Position numbers and translations under genes: made by a program. Under the pieces are notes generated by a model. It worked only from the letters and a program-made list of their open reading frames with translations. It was not told where the DNA came from and made no database searches. A stretch of 25,262 nucleotides of DNA from a virus: positions 1 through 25,262 of IMG/VR virus record IMGVR_UViG_3300018080_000557. The stretch is one strand, 5' to 3'. Position 1 is the stretch's first letter. Every line of letters begins with the position of its first letter. This document shows, in pieces, positions 1 through 7,361 of this stretch.

Positions 1-684
1 ATCTCGGTAATAGTTCGATACCGCCGGCGTGTATTTCGGACCATCAGCGGGATCCCAGCCAGAATTCGGGCTCGAGTGCACTATGCCGCGCTCGTTTGCC
101 GTTTCGATCCAGATTGCCGAATGAAAGTGGTAGCCCTGGTGGTCGTGGCTCATGAAACTGAGCACGTCGCCGGGCTCCGGCCTGCCGGTAGCTGGCTCGA
201 ATTCCTCTCGGAAAAATAGCAGCACCGGCGTCTGTGCCCAGGCGCCCATTTCGTTGAGCTCCGTTATGGTCGCCGGCCGGCGCCGGCCCGGGATCCAGTT
301 GGGCTCGTAATTGTGATCGCCCAAAGCCGCGCGCTTGTAGAATTCCGTATCCCAAGGCACAAATCGAAGCCTGCGGTAATTGAAAATATCCTCTTCAATT
401 TGTTTCAGGCCGTAAAGCACCATTTCGACAAAGCCGGCGCATTCCAGCTTCGGCGGCGAATCGCCCTGCTTTTCAAAACGGCTCCAGGTAGCCGGATCAT
501 CATCCTTTCCTTCCATATTGTACCGGCCGCCAGGTCCGTACAGCAAATCCATTCTCGTCAATTCCAAAGCGAAATAGCTTATCTTTTCGCGCCAGGTCAT
601 GTCCGGCCAGAGATTGCCGGTTCTGGTCATATTGATAACAGAGCGCAGTTTCTTATGCTTCAAAAGGTTCTCATGCGACAACAT
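1..684 (-). CDS. NlpC/P60-like cysteine peptidase, probable endolysin (3' end outside window)
   Basis: This minus-strand frame is open from an ATG at 684 to the window edge (228 codons, no stop), so the C-terminus is missing. The family's two most recognisable motifs are visible. One is a cysteine block, LECAGFVEMVLYGL, with candidate nucleophile Cys82. The other is PGDVLSF followed by a histidine in HFHSAIWI (His188), about 106 residues later, as in NlpC/P60 and CHAP-type amidases and peptidases. There is no signal peptide. The ATG overlaps the stop of the upstream holin-like gene (TAATG), which suggests translational coupling. Placement just after a two-helix membrane protein favours a lysis enzyme that cleaves peptidoglycan once a holin lets it out. 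A virion-associated tail peptidase is the main alternative. Family assignment is fairly good; the lysis role is inferred from position. Confidence 0.68.
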   Translation of the reverse strand, partial: MLSHENLLKHKKLRSVINMTRTGNLWPDMTWREKISYFALELTRMDLLYGPGGRYNMEGKDDDPATWSRFEKQGDSPPKLECAGFVEMVLYGLKQIEEDIFNYRRLRFVPWDTEFYKRAALGDHNYEPNWIPGRRRPATITELNEMGAWAQTPVLLFFREEFEPATGRPEPGDVLSFMSHDHQGYHFHSAIWIETANERGIVHSSPNSGWDPADGPKYTPAVSNYYRD

Positions 685-890
685 TACGAGGCCACCTTTT
701 CAAGCACGATAAGAAAAAGCGCAAGACCGAGCACTACCAGGCCGGCGACATTGAGCAGGATCCGAAACTTGACGACAATCTGGAACTTCTGCAGACGAGT
801 TGTCCCGAGAAACAGAAAAGCAAACGACAGCGCCAGGAGGACCACGGCGATCGGCCGCTCGCTAATTCCGAGAATAACTTTTTCCCACAT
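684..890 (-). CDS. Holin-like small membrane protein (two TM helices)
   Basis: This is a 68-residue protein with two clear hydrophobic segments, about residues 13-30 (IAVVLLALSFAFLFLGT) and 45-65 (LLNVAGLVVLGLALFLIVL). They are separated by a short basic loop containing Arg and Lys, with a short charged tail (EKVAS). Size and topology fit a class II holin, which would form inner-membrane lesions at the end of infection. There is no family motif to prove it, and holins are rarely recognisable by sequence. The start has a strong GGGAGGGG ribosome site about 4 nt upstream. Its stop overlaps the ATG of the NlpC/P60-like gene, which supports a holin-endolysin pair. Confidence 0.6.
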   Translation of the reverse strand: MWEKVILGISERPIAVVLLALSFAFLFLGTTRLQKFQIVVKFRILLNVAGLVVLGLALFLIVLEKVAS

Positions 891-891
891 A

Positions 892-904
892 GTTCCCCTC
901 CCAG
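892..904 (-). promoter_or_regulatory. Ribosome binding site block of the holin-like gene, duplicated at 4968-4980
   Basis: The minus-strand sequence CTGGGAGGGGAAC lies one base before the ATG at 890. Exactly the same 13 bases, at the same distance, precede the ATG of the secreted protein gene at 4966. The GGGAGGGG core is an obvious Shine-Dalgarno sequence. Identity over the whole block is more than a ribosome site requires. Confidence 0.6.
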
Positions 905-911
905 AAAACTG

Positions 912-1247
912 TTAACTTATTCCAACGAGCTCCTCGATTTCGAATTCAACCTGCTCTTTGAGCGGCAACCCCTCGCCATAATCGGAATCGTAATCGCCCT
1001 CGAGGAGCAATCGCCGTTTCGTGCCGTTGGCTGCCGTGACAGCGAGATCATCGCCTGACATTGTTATGCTCACGGTTGAAGCTGGCGTCAGCTCGACATC
1101 TTCGCGCTCATTAATCACGTTGCCGCAAAGGTCCAGCAGAGTCCATGTCAAGCTATTTGGCGTCAGGGCATTGTCGTCTTCATCAGTTATCACAGCCTGA
1201 ATTGTATAAGTGCTTTCTTCTTTTGCCTTTGTAGTCAGTTCCGTCAT
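912..1247 (-). CDS. Small acidic beta-rich phage protein, unknown function
   Basis: This is a 111-residue acidic protein that I do not recognise. It contains alternating hydrophobic and polar stretches (STYTIQAVITDEDDNAL, SVSITMSGDDLAV) typical of an all-beta, Ig-like fold, and it has no signal peptide or membrane segment. The start has GGAGGAG about 6 nt upstream, overlapping the stop of the preceding gene. It lies between the fibre and its small follower on one side and the lysis genes on the other, so an accessory tail or fibre component is plausible. The Ig-like fold is a guess from residue pattern only. Confidence 0.6.
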   Translation of the reverse strand: MTELTTKAKEESTYTIQAVITDEDDNALTPNSLTWTLLDLCGNVINEREDVELTPASTVSITMSGDDLAVTAANGTKRRLLLEGDYDSDYGEGLPLKEQVEFEIEELVGIS

Positions 1248-1250
1248 AAC

Positions 1251-1484
1251 CTACTCCTCCGTGAATGCGACCCCAGCTTTTAAAGAGCTGAAGGCCAAGC
1301 CGGCACTTTTCGAACTGAAGGCCAGGGCGGCCGCTTTGTACGAAAATGCTACCCGTGCAAGTCCTGTTACCGCTATCAGCACATTAAACCAGCCATCAGA
1401 GAATATCTCTATCTGATCCGGCACCTCTCCATCGGACTGAAACCAGCCACCGGTAAATATGCTGATATTGTCAGGTACGGCCAT
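1251..1484 (-). CDS. Small repeat protein following the tail fibre, unknown function
   Basis: This is a 77-residue protein starting at the ATG that overlaps the fibre stop codon (TGATG), which makes it translationally coupled. A longer reading from 1619 has no support because it would run through the end of the fibre gene. The protein is built from short repeats. ISIFTGGWFQ and IEIFSDGWFN form a degenerate pair in the first half. The second half has 9-residue units around VAFSYKAAA, LAFSSKSAG and LAFSSLKAG, ending in VAFTEE. Such repeats would suit a small beta-structured fibre tip or a fibre-associated cap. I recognise no family, and the function is unknown. Confidence 0.6.
   Translation of the reverse strand: MAVPDNISIFTGGWFQSDGEVPDQIEIFSDGWFNVLIAVTGLARVAFSYKAAALAFSSKSAGLAFSSLKAGVAFTEE
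1273..1353 (-). repeat. Three tandem 27-bp coding repeats
   Basis: Three consecutive 27-bp units (1273-1299, 1300-1326, 1327-1353) encode the 9-residue repeats of the small protein gene. The first two are the most alike at DNA level, sharing a CTGAAGGCCA-type core, and the third is diverged. The exact 27-base periodicity keeps the reading frame and points to tandem duplication inside the gene. Confidence 0.7.
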
Positions 1485-3157
1485 CAGCTTCGCGTCCTGG
1501 CGCTTTCCGCTGCTGTCAGCGTCATCACAGTGCCACTGCCGGCAACATCCTTGTAAGCGTAGGCGTTGCCGTCTTTGGCGATATTTCCCTGGCAGTATGC
1601 GAGCACCCTTTTTGTCCAATTTTCCCAGGTCAGCGTATCCGAACCGAGCGCGCCGCTATCCGGCAGATTGTCTGTCACGGCCTTGATAGCATCAACGACA
1701 GTATCGACCGTGGTTAAAGCAGCGGCAGTGGCAAGGCTCGAAAGCGCCCCGCTATCAGGCAGCAAGTCCGTAACAGCTTTGATCGCGTCGACTATGCCAT
1801 CTACTGTACTTAGAGCCGCAGCCGTAGCGAGACTGGAAAGCGCGCCATTATCTGGCAGATTATCGGTCACGGCCTTGATGGCGTCGACTATGCCGTCTAT
1901 GGTGTCTTGCTTTGCTTCTGTCGCCAGTAGACCATGCCCCGTATCCATCTCGGCTTTTGTGGGCGGATCATAGTCTGCAAGGGCGGTGTCCACTTCGGCA
2001 TTTACATCAGCGGCCGATAAATCATTCAGCGCAGCAACCTCACTGCTAAGAGAATGTGCCTGCACCTCTTCACCGAAACTGCCAGCCGCCACATGCCCGG
2101 ATTTTGCCTCATCCCAAACAGCGTCAGCTATCGTTTCTGCGCTCGCGCCGCTGCCGCTTGGGGCGTTTTCGAGTGCATTCACCGTGAACCGCGACACGCC
2201 GCCATCATTTTCGACCAGCTCATTTAAGAGAGCCGTGGCAGTTCCTGGCTTGCTTGCCGGGTCGTAATCCGCAGCGAGAAGGTGATCCAGATGGATGTCC
2301 GCCAAAGCTGTATCGACTTCAGCATTGACGTCGGCAGCGGACAGGTCGTTTAACGCTGCAATCAGCCCCGGCACGTCATCGGTCTGTAGCTCGTTTGTGT
2401 CAGCCAGGATGGTCGCCAGGTCGTTGAGCGCCCCAGCATCCGGCAAATTATCGGTCACGGCTTTAATGGCATCAACGATGCCATCGATGGTAGCAAGCTG
2501 CGCGTCTATGTCCGAATCATCAGCGGGATCTGCGGGGAGGTTATCCGTTTTCGCTTTGATAGCATCGATAAGCAAATCAAGCCGCCCGCCGTTTGCCAAA
2601 TCCGCCTGCATCTCCCCGTTATCAGCCAGGACTGCGTCAATATCCGTCCCGATCTGTGTATCCAAGTCCAGCCCGCCCGCTGCATCCGCTGCCGCGGCGG
2701 GAAGCGCCGTGCCTGCCAGCCCTCGCGTCGCGCTGTAATTATCGCAAGCTGTCTTCAGGTTGTCCGCAGCCGTCCCGTCGCCGGATATCTGCACCGCGTC
2801 CGCTTCGATATGCCCGGTCCCCGCCGCCGCATAAAGCGCATCGTAGGCGTCAGCTTCCATGACAACGCACTCGACGCGCACCGCCAAAGCACCGGCAACA
2901 TGAACAAAAATAATCAGCGCCCCATAAGTATCGGTGTCCGTGGCGTCCAGGGTAGTGTAATAAAGCCCGTTAGAAATATGTGTCGCTCCGCCCGAGTTCT
3001 TGTTGGCAAAAATAATCGCCCCGGCCTTCCAGAGCTTGATATCTGTGTTGGCAATCGTCAGCCCGGTCTCTTCGGTGTTGCCGTCTGTCGAGTCAAGGAA
3101 ATATCCTAGCGGGATCTCCTGAGATGCCGTCGCGTATTTAAGAGGTATAGCCATCAT
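1484..3157 (-). CDS. Tail fibre with repeated 'DAIKAVTDNLPD' modules
   Basis: This is a 557-residue protein with ATGATG at the start, overlapping the beta-helix gene's stop and preceded by AAGGAG. Either ATG (3157 or 3154) could serve. Residues 1-115 form an adaptor-like domain rich in D, G and T (IPLGYFLDSTDGNTEETGL) that I associate with environmental phage tail fibres. The rest is repetitive. IDGIVDAIKAVTDNLPD-type units occur near residues 198, 224, 420, 452 and 484, and NDLSAADVNAEVDTALAD occurs at about 270 and 378. These repeats alternate predicted helix with short turns and suggest an elongated trimeric shaft. The last 50 residues are non-repetitive and may form the tip. Its likely role is receptor binding at the distal tail, judged from architecture and position. 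Confidence 0.75.
   Translation of the reverse strand: MMAIPLKYATASQEIPLGYFLDSTDGNTEETGLTIANTDIKLWKAGAIIFANKNSGGATHISNGLYYTTLDATDTDTYGALIIFVHVAGALAVRVECVVMEADAYDALYAAAGTGHIEADAVQISGDGTAADNLKTACDNYSATRGLAGTALPAAAADAAGGLDLDTQIGTDIDAVLADNGEMQADLANGGRLDLLIDAIKAKTDNLPADPADDSDIDAQLATIDGIVDAIKAVTDNLPDAGALNDLATILADTNELQTDDVPGLIAALNDLSAADVNAEVDTALADIHLDHLLAADYDPASKPGTATALLNELVENDGGVSRFTVNALENAPSGSGASAETIADAVWDEAKSGHVAAGSFGEEVQAHSLSSEVAALNDLSAADVNAEVDTALADYDPPTKAEMDTGHGLLATEAKQDTIDGIVDAIKAVTDNLPDNGALSSLATAAALSTVDGIVDAIKAVTDLLPDSGALSSLATAAALTTVDTVVDAIKAVTDNLPDSGALGSDTLTWENWTKRVLAYCQGNIAKDGNAYAYKDVAGSGTVMTLTAAESARTRS
1665..2491 (-). repeat. Dispersed coding repeats in the fibre gene
   Basis: Closely related blocks of about 45 bp begin near 1665, 1760, 1856 and 2444 and encode the DAIKAVTDNLPD unit. 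A weaker copy lies near 2540. The copies at 1856 and 2444 are nearly identical in DNA although they are almost 600 bases apart. A second repeat encoding NDLSAADVNAEVDTALAD occurs near 1970-2030 and 2297-2355. The copies differ mainly at third codon positions, so the protein unit is under selection while copy number could change by recombination. Confidence 0.75.
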
Positions 3158-4167
3158 GCCACTCCTTGTTGCCTGAGATGATGCAATATCACCGGGATCG
3201 ACACACTCGGCGCACCGCCCGAAATCTCATCGACACCGATGCTCCAGCCTCCCGCGTCGTCGTAATCATCGCCTTCCATGTCGGTGTCATAGAGGCCGGA
3301 GCCAGGATCAGTCGTGCCGCCGTTTTCGCAGTTGCCGCCGGCTTCCAACGTGAAATCACCACTGGCGCTGTCGGTGAACTCGTTGTCCCAATCGCTACCA
3401 CTTGGCGCAACAGCATTTGTTCCATCGCCGTCGTCGCTGGCGCAATAATCGACAGTAGACGATCCGGCGCCGGCCATGTCAATATCGTCTGCCGTGTTAA
3501 AAACTGCTGTGTTCTTTATAGTCCATGTCCCGGCGCTGGCGTATATGCCATGATCAGAGCAGTTAGCTATTATACAGTTAAATATTTCAACAGTGCCGAA
3601 AGTTCCCGTAACACCATCATCAGTGATCCCATGGAAAACTGTATTCCACACCTTGATATTGAAGTCTGCATCAGTGCTGTTGACACCCTTGTACGCACCG
3701 CCGCTGGTTTGGATACGGCAATCGTATATCCGAATGTCGCTGCTACTGGGTAGATAAAACGTACCCAGGACTGCCTTATAATTCGCCGACGAATAGACTG
3801 CTCCCAGCTGGATCCCTTTGATGCGAAAATATTCTTCTTTGATCGATAGAGAAAAATCACCGGGGTCAGTTACGATCAGCCTATACCGCGTGCTGCTCCA
3901 GCCCGATTTTAGCGCCTCGTCACCGCTTGCCGCCTCGATTAAGATGTAATTGCTGCTGCCAGTCGTCCATCCATTTATATCGGTTTCTGTCGTGTCGGGC
4001 GAATTGCTCGACGCCCTGACATAGACATGATGCCAATCGCCGTCGCTCACCAAATCAGTCTGCTCTGCCGCTTCCCAGGCGTTCAGTGAGGTATATGCGT
4101 CTGTCCAGCTGGTGCCGTTGCCCACTCCCGTGGCGTCAGGATCAACGTACCGAACTACTTCAGCCAC
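3154..4167 (-). CDS. Right-handed parallel beta-helix protein (pectin-lyase-like fold), putative tailspike or fibre
   Basis: This is a 337-residue protein that begins with GTG in an 8-nt overlap with the upstream gene (GTGGCTGA), with AAGGGA just before it. The opening RYVDPDATGVGNGTSWTDAYTSL is a common start in secreted or phage beta-helix proteins. Stacked repeats follow, such as YFRIKGIQL, DIRIYDCRIQ, NIKVWNTVFHGI, VEIFNCIIANCSDHGIYA and WTIKNTAVFNTA, about 22-25 residues apart, as expected for coils of a right-handed beta-helix. No polysaccharide-degrading active site is recognisable, so binding without cleavage is as likely as a depolymerase. It sits immediately upstream of the fibre gene, which suggests that both belong to the host-recognition apparatus. 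Confidence 0.7.
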   Translation of the reverse strand: MAEVVRYVDPDATGVGNGTSWTDAYTSLNAWEAAEQTDLVSDGDWHHVYVRASSNSPDTTETDINGWTTGSSNYILIEAASGDEALKSGWSSTRYRLIVTDPGDFSLSIKEEYFRIKGIQLGAVYSSANYKAVLGTFYLPSSSDIRIYDCRIQTSGGAYKGVNSTDADFNIKVWNTVFHGITDDGVTGTFGTVEIFNCIIANCSDHGIYASAGTWTIKNTAVFNTADDIDMAGAGSSTVDYCASDDGDGTNAVAPSGSDWDNEFTDSASGDFTLEAGGNCENGGTTDPGSGLYDTDMEGDDYDDAGGWSIGVDEISGGAPSVSIPVILHHLRQQGVA

Positions 4168-4570
4168 TTTTATCCCTTATACGCGCATCGGCCAGTCTGC
4201 TGACTGTTGCCGAATTTTCGGCACTTAACGATATTTGCTGTAAATCAACCTGGTAGCGCCGCCGTTTTAATAGCGATCGCACTTCGTTTTTCGTGCCAGC
4301 ATTCACGATCGTTTCTTGTGGTTCCATGTAGTGCTTCGCATCTTCAACCGATACGCCGGGGACGCAGACAAGCGCGAATGTTGGCGCGGCGAACCCCTTG
4401 CGCTTAACTGACCAGTAGCCGTCTTCGCGAACCTCGATTATGTCTCCCTTTTGCAGGCGAGCTTCATATTTCGTTTGCCATTTCGGATTTACAGTAATCT
4501 TCGCATCTACCTCTGCCTGCGACATAGCGTCCATCCAGTGAGTTTTATTGTAGATTAGAAACTCAGCCAT
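4160..4570 (-). CDS. Conserved-looking phage protein of unknown function
   Basis: This 136-residue soluble protein has no recognised domain. The first 80 residues are mixed alpha/beta with a GDIIEVREDGYWSVKRKGF stretch that looks like a small beta-barrel. The C-terminal third is basic (SLLKRRRYQVDL, LADARIRDKSG). The ATG directly follows the stop of the secreted-protein gene (TAGATG) and has only a weak ribosome site, so translation is probably coupled. It lies between the secreted small protein and the beta-helix protein, so a tail-tip or fibre assembly role is possible but unsupported. Confidence 0.6.
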   Translation of the reverse strand: MAEFLIYNKTHWMDAMSQAEVDAKITVNPKWQTKYEARLQKGDIIEVREDGYWSVKRKGFAAPTFALVCVPGVSVEDAKHYMEPQETIVNAGTKNEVRSLLKRRRYQVDLQQISLSAENSATVSRLADARIRDKSG

Positions 4571-4966
4571 CTATCGCACTCGCAATCCTAACGGCACAGC
4601 CGGGACCTGTACCTCGCACAAGACGAAAGGGTCCGGCGTCTCCAAGCCATTTATGTCAGACCAGTTGATGTCCGAATAGTGCACAGTCACGCCGTCGTCC
4701 TCGGTCATAACTGCTCGGACGCCTATTTTCCTGTGGTCATTCCAAGTGACGGGGATGTCGATCTCGGTGAGAGAAATCGTGCCGAGGGACGTACCGGCAT
4801 CCTCGAGAAATACCTCGTACTCGACCGTCCATCCCGCCGGTATTGCGTCGCCGTTTGCGAGCTCCGTCACTGCGTCCCATTCGACTGTCGCCAGGTCCGT
4901 GTAGATGATCTCCTGCGCCATCAGCAGCGGCGCGAGCAGGACTAAAAGAATTGCAAGCTTTTTCAT
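4571..4966 (-). CDS. Secreted small protein with Sec signal peptide and fibronectin-III-like domain
   Basis: This is a 131-residue protein. The first 17 residues, MKKLAILLVLLAPLLMA, form a classic signal peptide: two lysines, a leucine-rich core and a small residue before QE. There is no lipobox cysteine. The mature part has a spaced beta pattern (VEWDAVTELANGDAIPAG, YEVFLEDAG, RKIGVRAVMTEDDG) resembling a fibronectin type III module. Similar 'signal plus FN3' proteins occur near phage tail genes, but I cannot assign a function. The GGGAGGGG ribosome site is strong and shares a 13-base block with the holin-like gene. An exported phage protein could act in the periplasm or at the cell surface, for example during lysis or superinfection exclusion; this is speculative. 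Confidence 0.65.
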   Translation of the reverse strand: MKKLAILLVLLAPLLMAQEIIYTDLATVEWDAVTELANGDAIPAGWTVEYEVFLEDAGTSLGTISLTEIDIPVTWNDHRKIGVRAVMTEDDGVTVHYSDINWSDINGLETPDPFVLCEVQVPAVPLGLRVR

Positions 4967-4987
4967 CGTTCCCCTCCCAGGAAAATT

Positions 4988-5263
4988 TCAGTTTGTCAGC
5001 TTATCTAAGCTTCTATTGATGCTATTCAGCTCTTTCTCCAGATTCTTGAATTTCTCTTCAAGGACCGACGAAAGGGCGCGGAATTCGGCCTTGATCGCAG
5101 ATATTTCCTCAACGTTTTGATCCACGCGCTTAATTCGGCTGTTGAGTTGAGCATTCATTGACGTTTGAACCGCCGCAAAAGCCACTGTCCCGGCAAATAC
5201 CAATATCGCCACAACCGTCGCTATCCATCTTGCTGTTGCACTGTTGCCGTTACTATTTGGCAT
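4988..5263 (-). CDS. Membrane-anchored coiled-coil protein
   Basis: This is a 91-residue protein starting at the ATG at 5263, which has a GGGGGAG stretch just upstream. A longer reading from 5389 would overlap the tail hub gene by over 100 bases and lacks support. One hydrophobic helix at about residues 11-31 (WIATVVAILVFAGTVAFAAV) is followed by a long amphipathic heptad region (RVDQNVEEISAIKAEFRAL, LEEKFKNLEKELNSI) that should form a coiled coil. This N-terminal anchor plus coiled coil resembles inner-membrane spanins and some tail or lysis accessory proteins. No partner lipoprotein is visible next door, so a spanin call is not justified. Confidence 0.65.
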   Translation of the reverse strand: MPNSNGNSATARWIATVVAILVFAGTVAFAAVQTSMNAQLNSRIKRVDQNVEEISAIKAEFRALSSVLEEKFKNLEKELNSINRSLDKLTN

Positions 5264-5273
5264 TGCTCCCCCT

Positions 5274-7070
5274 TTATGCCGCTTCAATGTATTTGCATTC
5301 AAGCTGCACGCGATTGGCGTCCAGATCGATGCTGATTCCGACCACCTCACATTTATTGTTGCCGTACCAGGCGCTAGATTTACGATCAATCTGTACCGTT
5401 ACGTTGTCCATAATCTCGAGATCGATCACATGCGTTTTGGTTACCACAGGAAAAACAGGCCTGATGCTTTCCATTTCATCCAAAATCGCGCTAGCCAGAG
5501 TCGCAGCATCGGCAGCGTCTTTCAGCAGCGTCTCGAATTCTTTCTCTCGGTACGTTTTGTAGTTGTCGTGGACGTCCGACTCCCGCGACGTGTCGGGATA
5601 TTCGATATAGTCTCCGCTATCCTGATCCTTGTCGTATTTCACGATCACAGAGGAAAGAAACTCCGTCGAGTCATATTCGGCTGACGGTTCCGTAAGCTGC
5701 TCATCGCGCAATATGGTTTTTGAGCTCGCAGCGCTATTATCCGTCAGGCGAAATGTATATAGGCCATCACCCTGGACAATGAAATTGCCGAATACACTGA
5801 GGCTCATGTTTTCAATGAGATCGATGATCGATTTCCGATCTTTGATCCAAAGCGCGACGTTGTAGACTGCCGCTTTGGCCGTCGCCCATTCCGAGGTATT
5901 GAACTCTGAAGCACCGTAGGTAATATCCAGGTGGTTTAAGAATAGGTCCTCAATTATATCAAGCGGGTTGTCTATCAGTGTTCCGCTGCCATCCTTTCCG
6001 ACGCTATCGTCATAGCCCTTGAAATCGACTGTTACCGTATCGCCGGGGCTGTAATCGCTTGTGGACAAAGTGAATGTTGCGTTGGCAAGGCTTTCATTCG
6101 AATGCGTTTTCTCTTCACCTTCAACATAGACCTGAGTTATTTCCTTGATGCTGTGATACGTTGTGTCGACAATTTTGAAAGCGTAATTGGCCGGCGTGCT
6201 TTCTTCTTCATTGGTGCAAATTACCGGAGCATTCGTAATTTCGCCGTAGGCCATAGGAATTGACTTTCCGACATTGCGCGGTTTTATGTCCGGATAGGTT
6301 GTGTCATCGAAAGCATTGACAGGCAAATTGCGCGCCAGTTTTTTCCGCTCATCCGTAATCCGAACGCGAAATCTGGTGCTGTCGATTTTGTAATCTTCTA
6401 CAAAACCCGTGAAAACTGTGTAATACTGAGCATAAGTCAGATCGTCTCCGCCGAATTTGATCCGGCAAGGCTGCCCGAAAATGTTATTTTGAATCAGCGC
6501 ATCAAAATGCCCATCGTTATTGAGCAGCTCTACCGTGCCGCCACCGTATCGAATCAACCCGAAATACAGGGGATCCTTGCTTTTGGTTATGGTCGGCGTG
6601 GCCTTTATTCTGCCTTCGTAGAACACATCCGCCTGCCAGCTGTCCTGCGTAGCAAATCCGTTTACAATACCGAGCTCGATGCGCTGGAAAACGTGAGGCG
6701 GATTCCAGTCCTCAAAATGAATATAAAGGGTCGTGTCGCCGGCATAGTAGAATGATTTCTCTGTCGAACGGCAATCGGCCAGCGAAGCCGCTTCTGTGTA
6801 TGCCTCCTGATCAACCATTACGCTGCCGACGATTTTGGCAGCATCGTTCCATCCAAGATTCTGGCTTGTGAATGCCCCCTTGAAATTGCCAAAACAGAAA
6901 GCGCCCGTTTTGAAAGAACCGGAGACGCCTTTGCGATAATCGCGGATCTTGAGCATCCAGATTCCCGCCTCTTCGGGCAGGAAAAAGGTATGCAGCTCCG
7001 GAACGTCGATCTCGAAAAGCGTGATTTTGCGAGATGCTATTTTGTCTCGAAAATCAGTCCAGACGCTCAC
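5274..7070 (-). CDS. Tail hub / minor tail protein (baseplate hub-like)
   Basis: This is a 598-residue protein. It starts with GTG in a GTGA overlap with the preceding gene and has no strong ribosome site, so coupling is likely. Its size and position after the tape measure and tail-tip genes fit the central tail hub of siphoviruses. The first 220 residues are beta-rich, with repeated WxxxVxYEGRI-like segments. The central part (GYDDSVGKDGSG, FLNHLDITYGASEF) and the later DRKSIIDLIENMSLSVFGNFIVQGDGLYTFRL are typical of hub proteins that form the central channel. I see no lysozyme or peptidase motif. Sequence similarity cannot be checked here, so the name is given by context plus general resemblance. 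Confidence 0.6.
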   Translation of the reverse strand: MSVWTDFRDKIASRKITLFEIDVPELHTFFLPEEAGIWMLKIRDYRKGVSGSFKTGAFCFGNFKGAFTSQNLGWNDAAKIVGSVMVDQEAYTEAASLADCRSTEKSFYYAGDTTLYIHFEDWNPPHVFQRIELGIVNGFATQDSWQADVFYEGRIKATPTITKSKDPLYFGLIRYGGGTVELLNNDGHFDALIQNNIFGQPCRIKFGGDDLTYAQYYTVFTGFVEDYKIDSTRFRVRITDERKKLARNLPVNAFDDTTYPDIKPRNVGKSIPMAYGEITNAPVICTNEEESTPANYAFKIVDTTYHSIKEITQVYVEGEEKTHSNESLANATFTLSTSDYSPGDTVTVDFKGYDDSVGKDGSGTLIDNPLDIIEDLFLNHLDITYGASEFNTSEWATAKAAVYNVALWIKDRKSIIDLIENMSLSVFGNFIVQGDGLYTFRLTDNSAASSKTILRDEQLTEPSAEYDSTEFLSSVIVKYDKDQDSGDYIEYPDTSRESDVHDNYKTYREKEFETLLKDAADAATLASAILDEMESIRPVFPVVTKTHVIDLEIMDNVTVQIDRKSSAWYGNNKCEVVGISIDLDANRVQLECKYIEAA

Positions 7071-7351
7071 GGTGCAAATAGCTCATATAGCATCGATCCG
7101 GCTTCAGCGATATCGCTAATGTCGCCGGCGTCGGCCTTGGTTTTAACGTATGCTTCTACCTGCGCTCTCGTTGCATCCTGCAACGCACTGTACAGGCCGG
7201 GATTTTCTGCGTTACTTATACGCACCGAATCATAGCCGCGCATCGCGGGCGCAGCGGCAGGATTAACTTTGAGCGTTATTTTTATAGCTTCGGCCTCCCA
7301 ATCTACGGCTCTCGCTGCCTCAATCAGCTGGTATGCGCCTATTGTTACCAT
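7067..7351 (-). CDS. Small phage protein of unknown function
   Basis: This is a 94-residue protein, mostly helical by residue pattern, with no membrane segment or signal peptide. A good ribosome site (GGGAGG) lies about 4 nt before the ATG. Its last bases overlap the GTG of the hub gene, so it may drive hub translation. It sits between the tail-collar protein and the hub, so a tail-assembly or fibre-attachment role is possible. I do not recognise the family. Confidence 0.6.
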   Translation of the reverse strand: MVTIGAYQLIEAARAVDWEAEAIKITLKVNPAAAPAMRGYDSVRISNAENPGLYSALQDATRAQVEAYVKTKADAGDISDIAEAGSMLYELFAP

Positions 7352-7361
7352 GTTGCCTCCC

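Noticed and set aside
1484-3157. CRISPR-like array in the repeated stretch
   Set aside because: The repeats are in frame within a continuous coding sequence, irregularly spaced and diverged, and the intervening DNA encodes the same protein.
4571-5263. Two-component spanin (i-spanin and o-spanin)
   Set aside because: The anchored coiled-coil protein fits an i-spanin, but the secreted neighbour has no lipobox cysteine and is larger than usual, so the pair is listed by visible features only.
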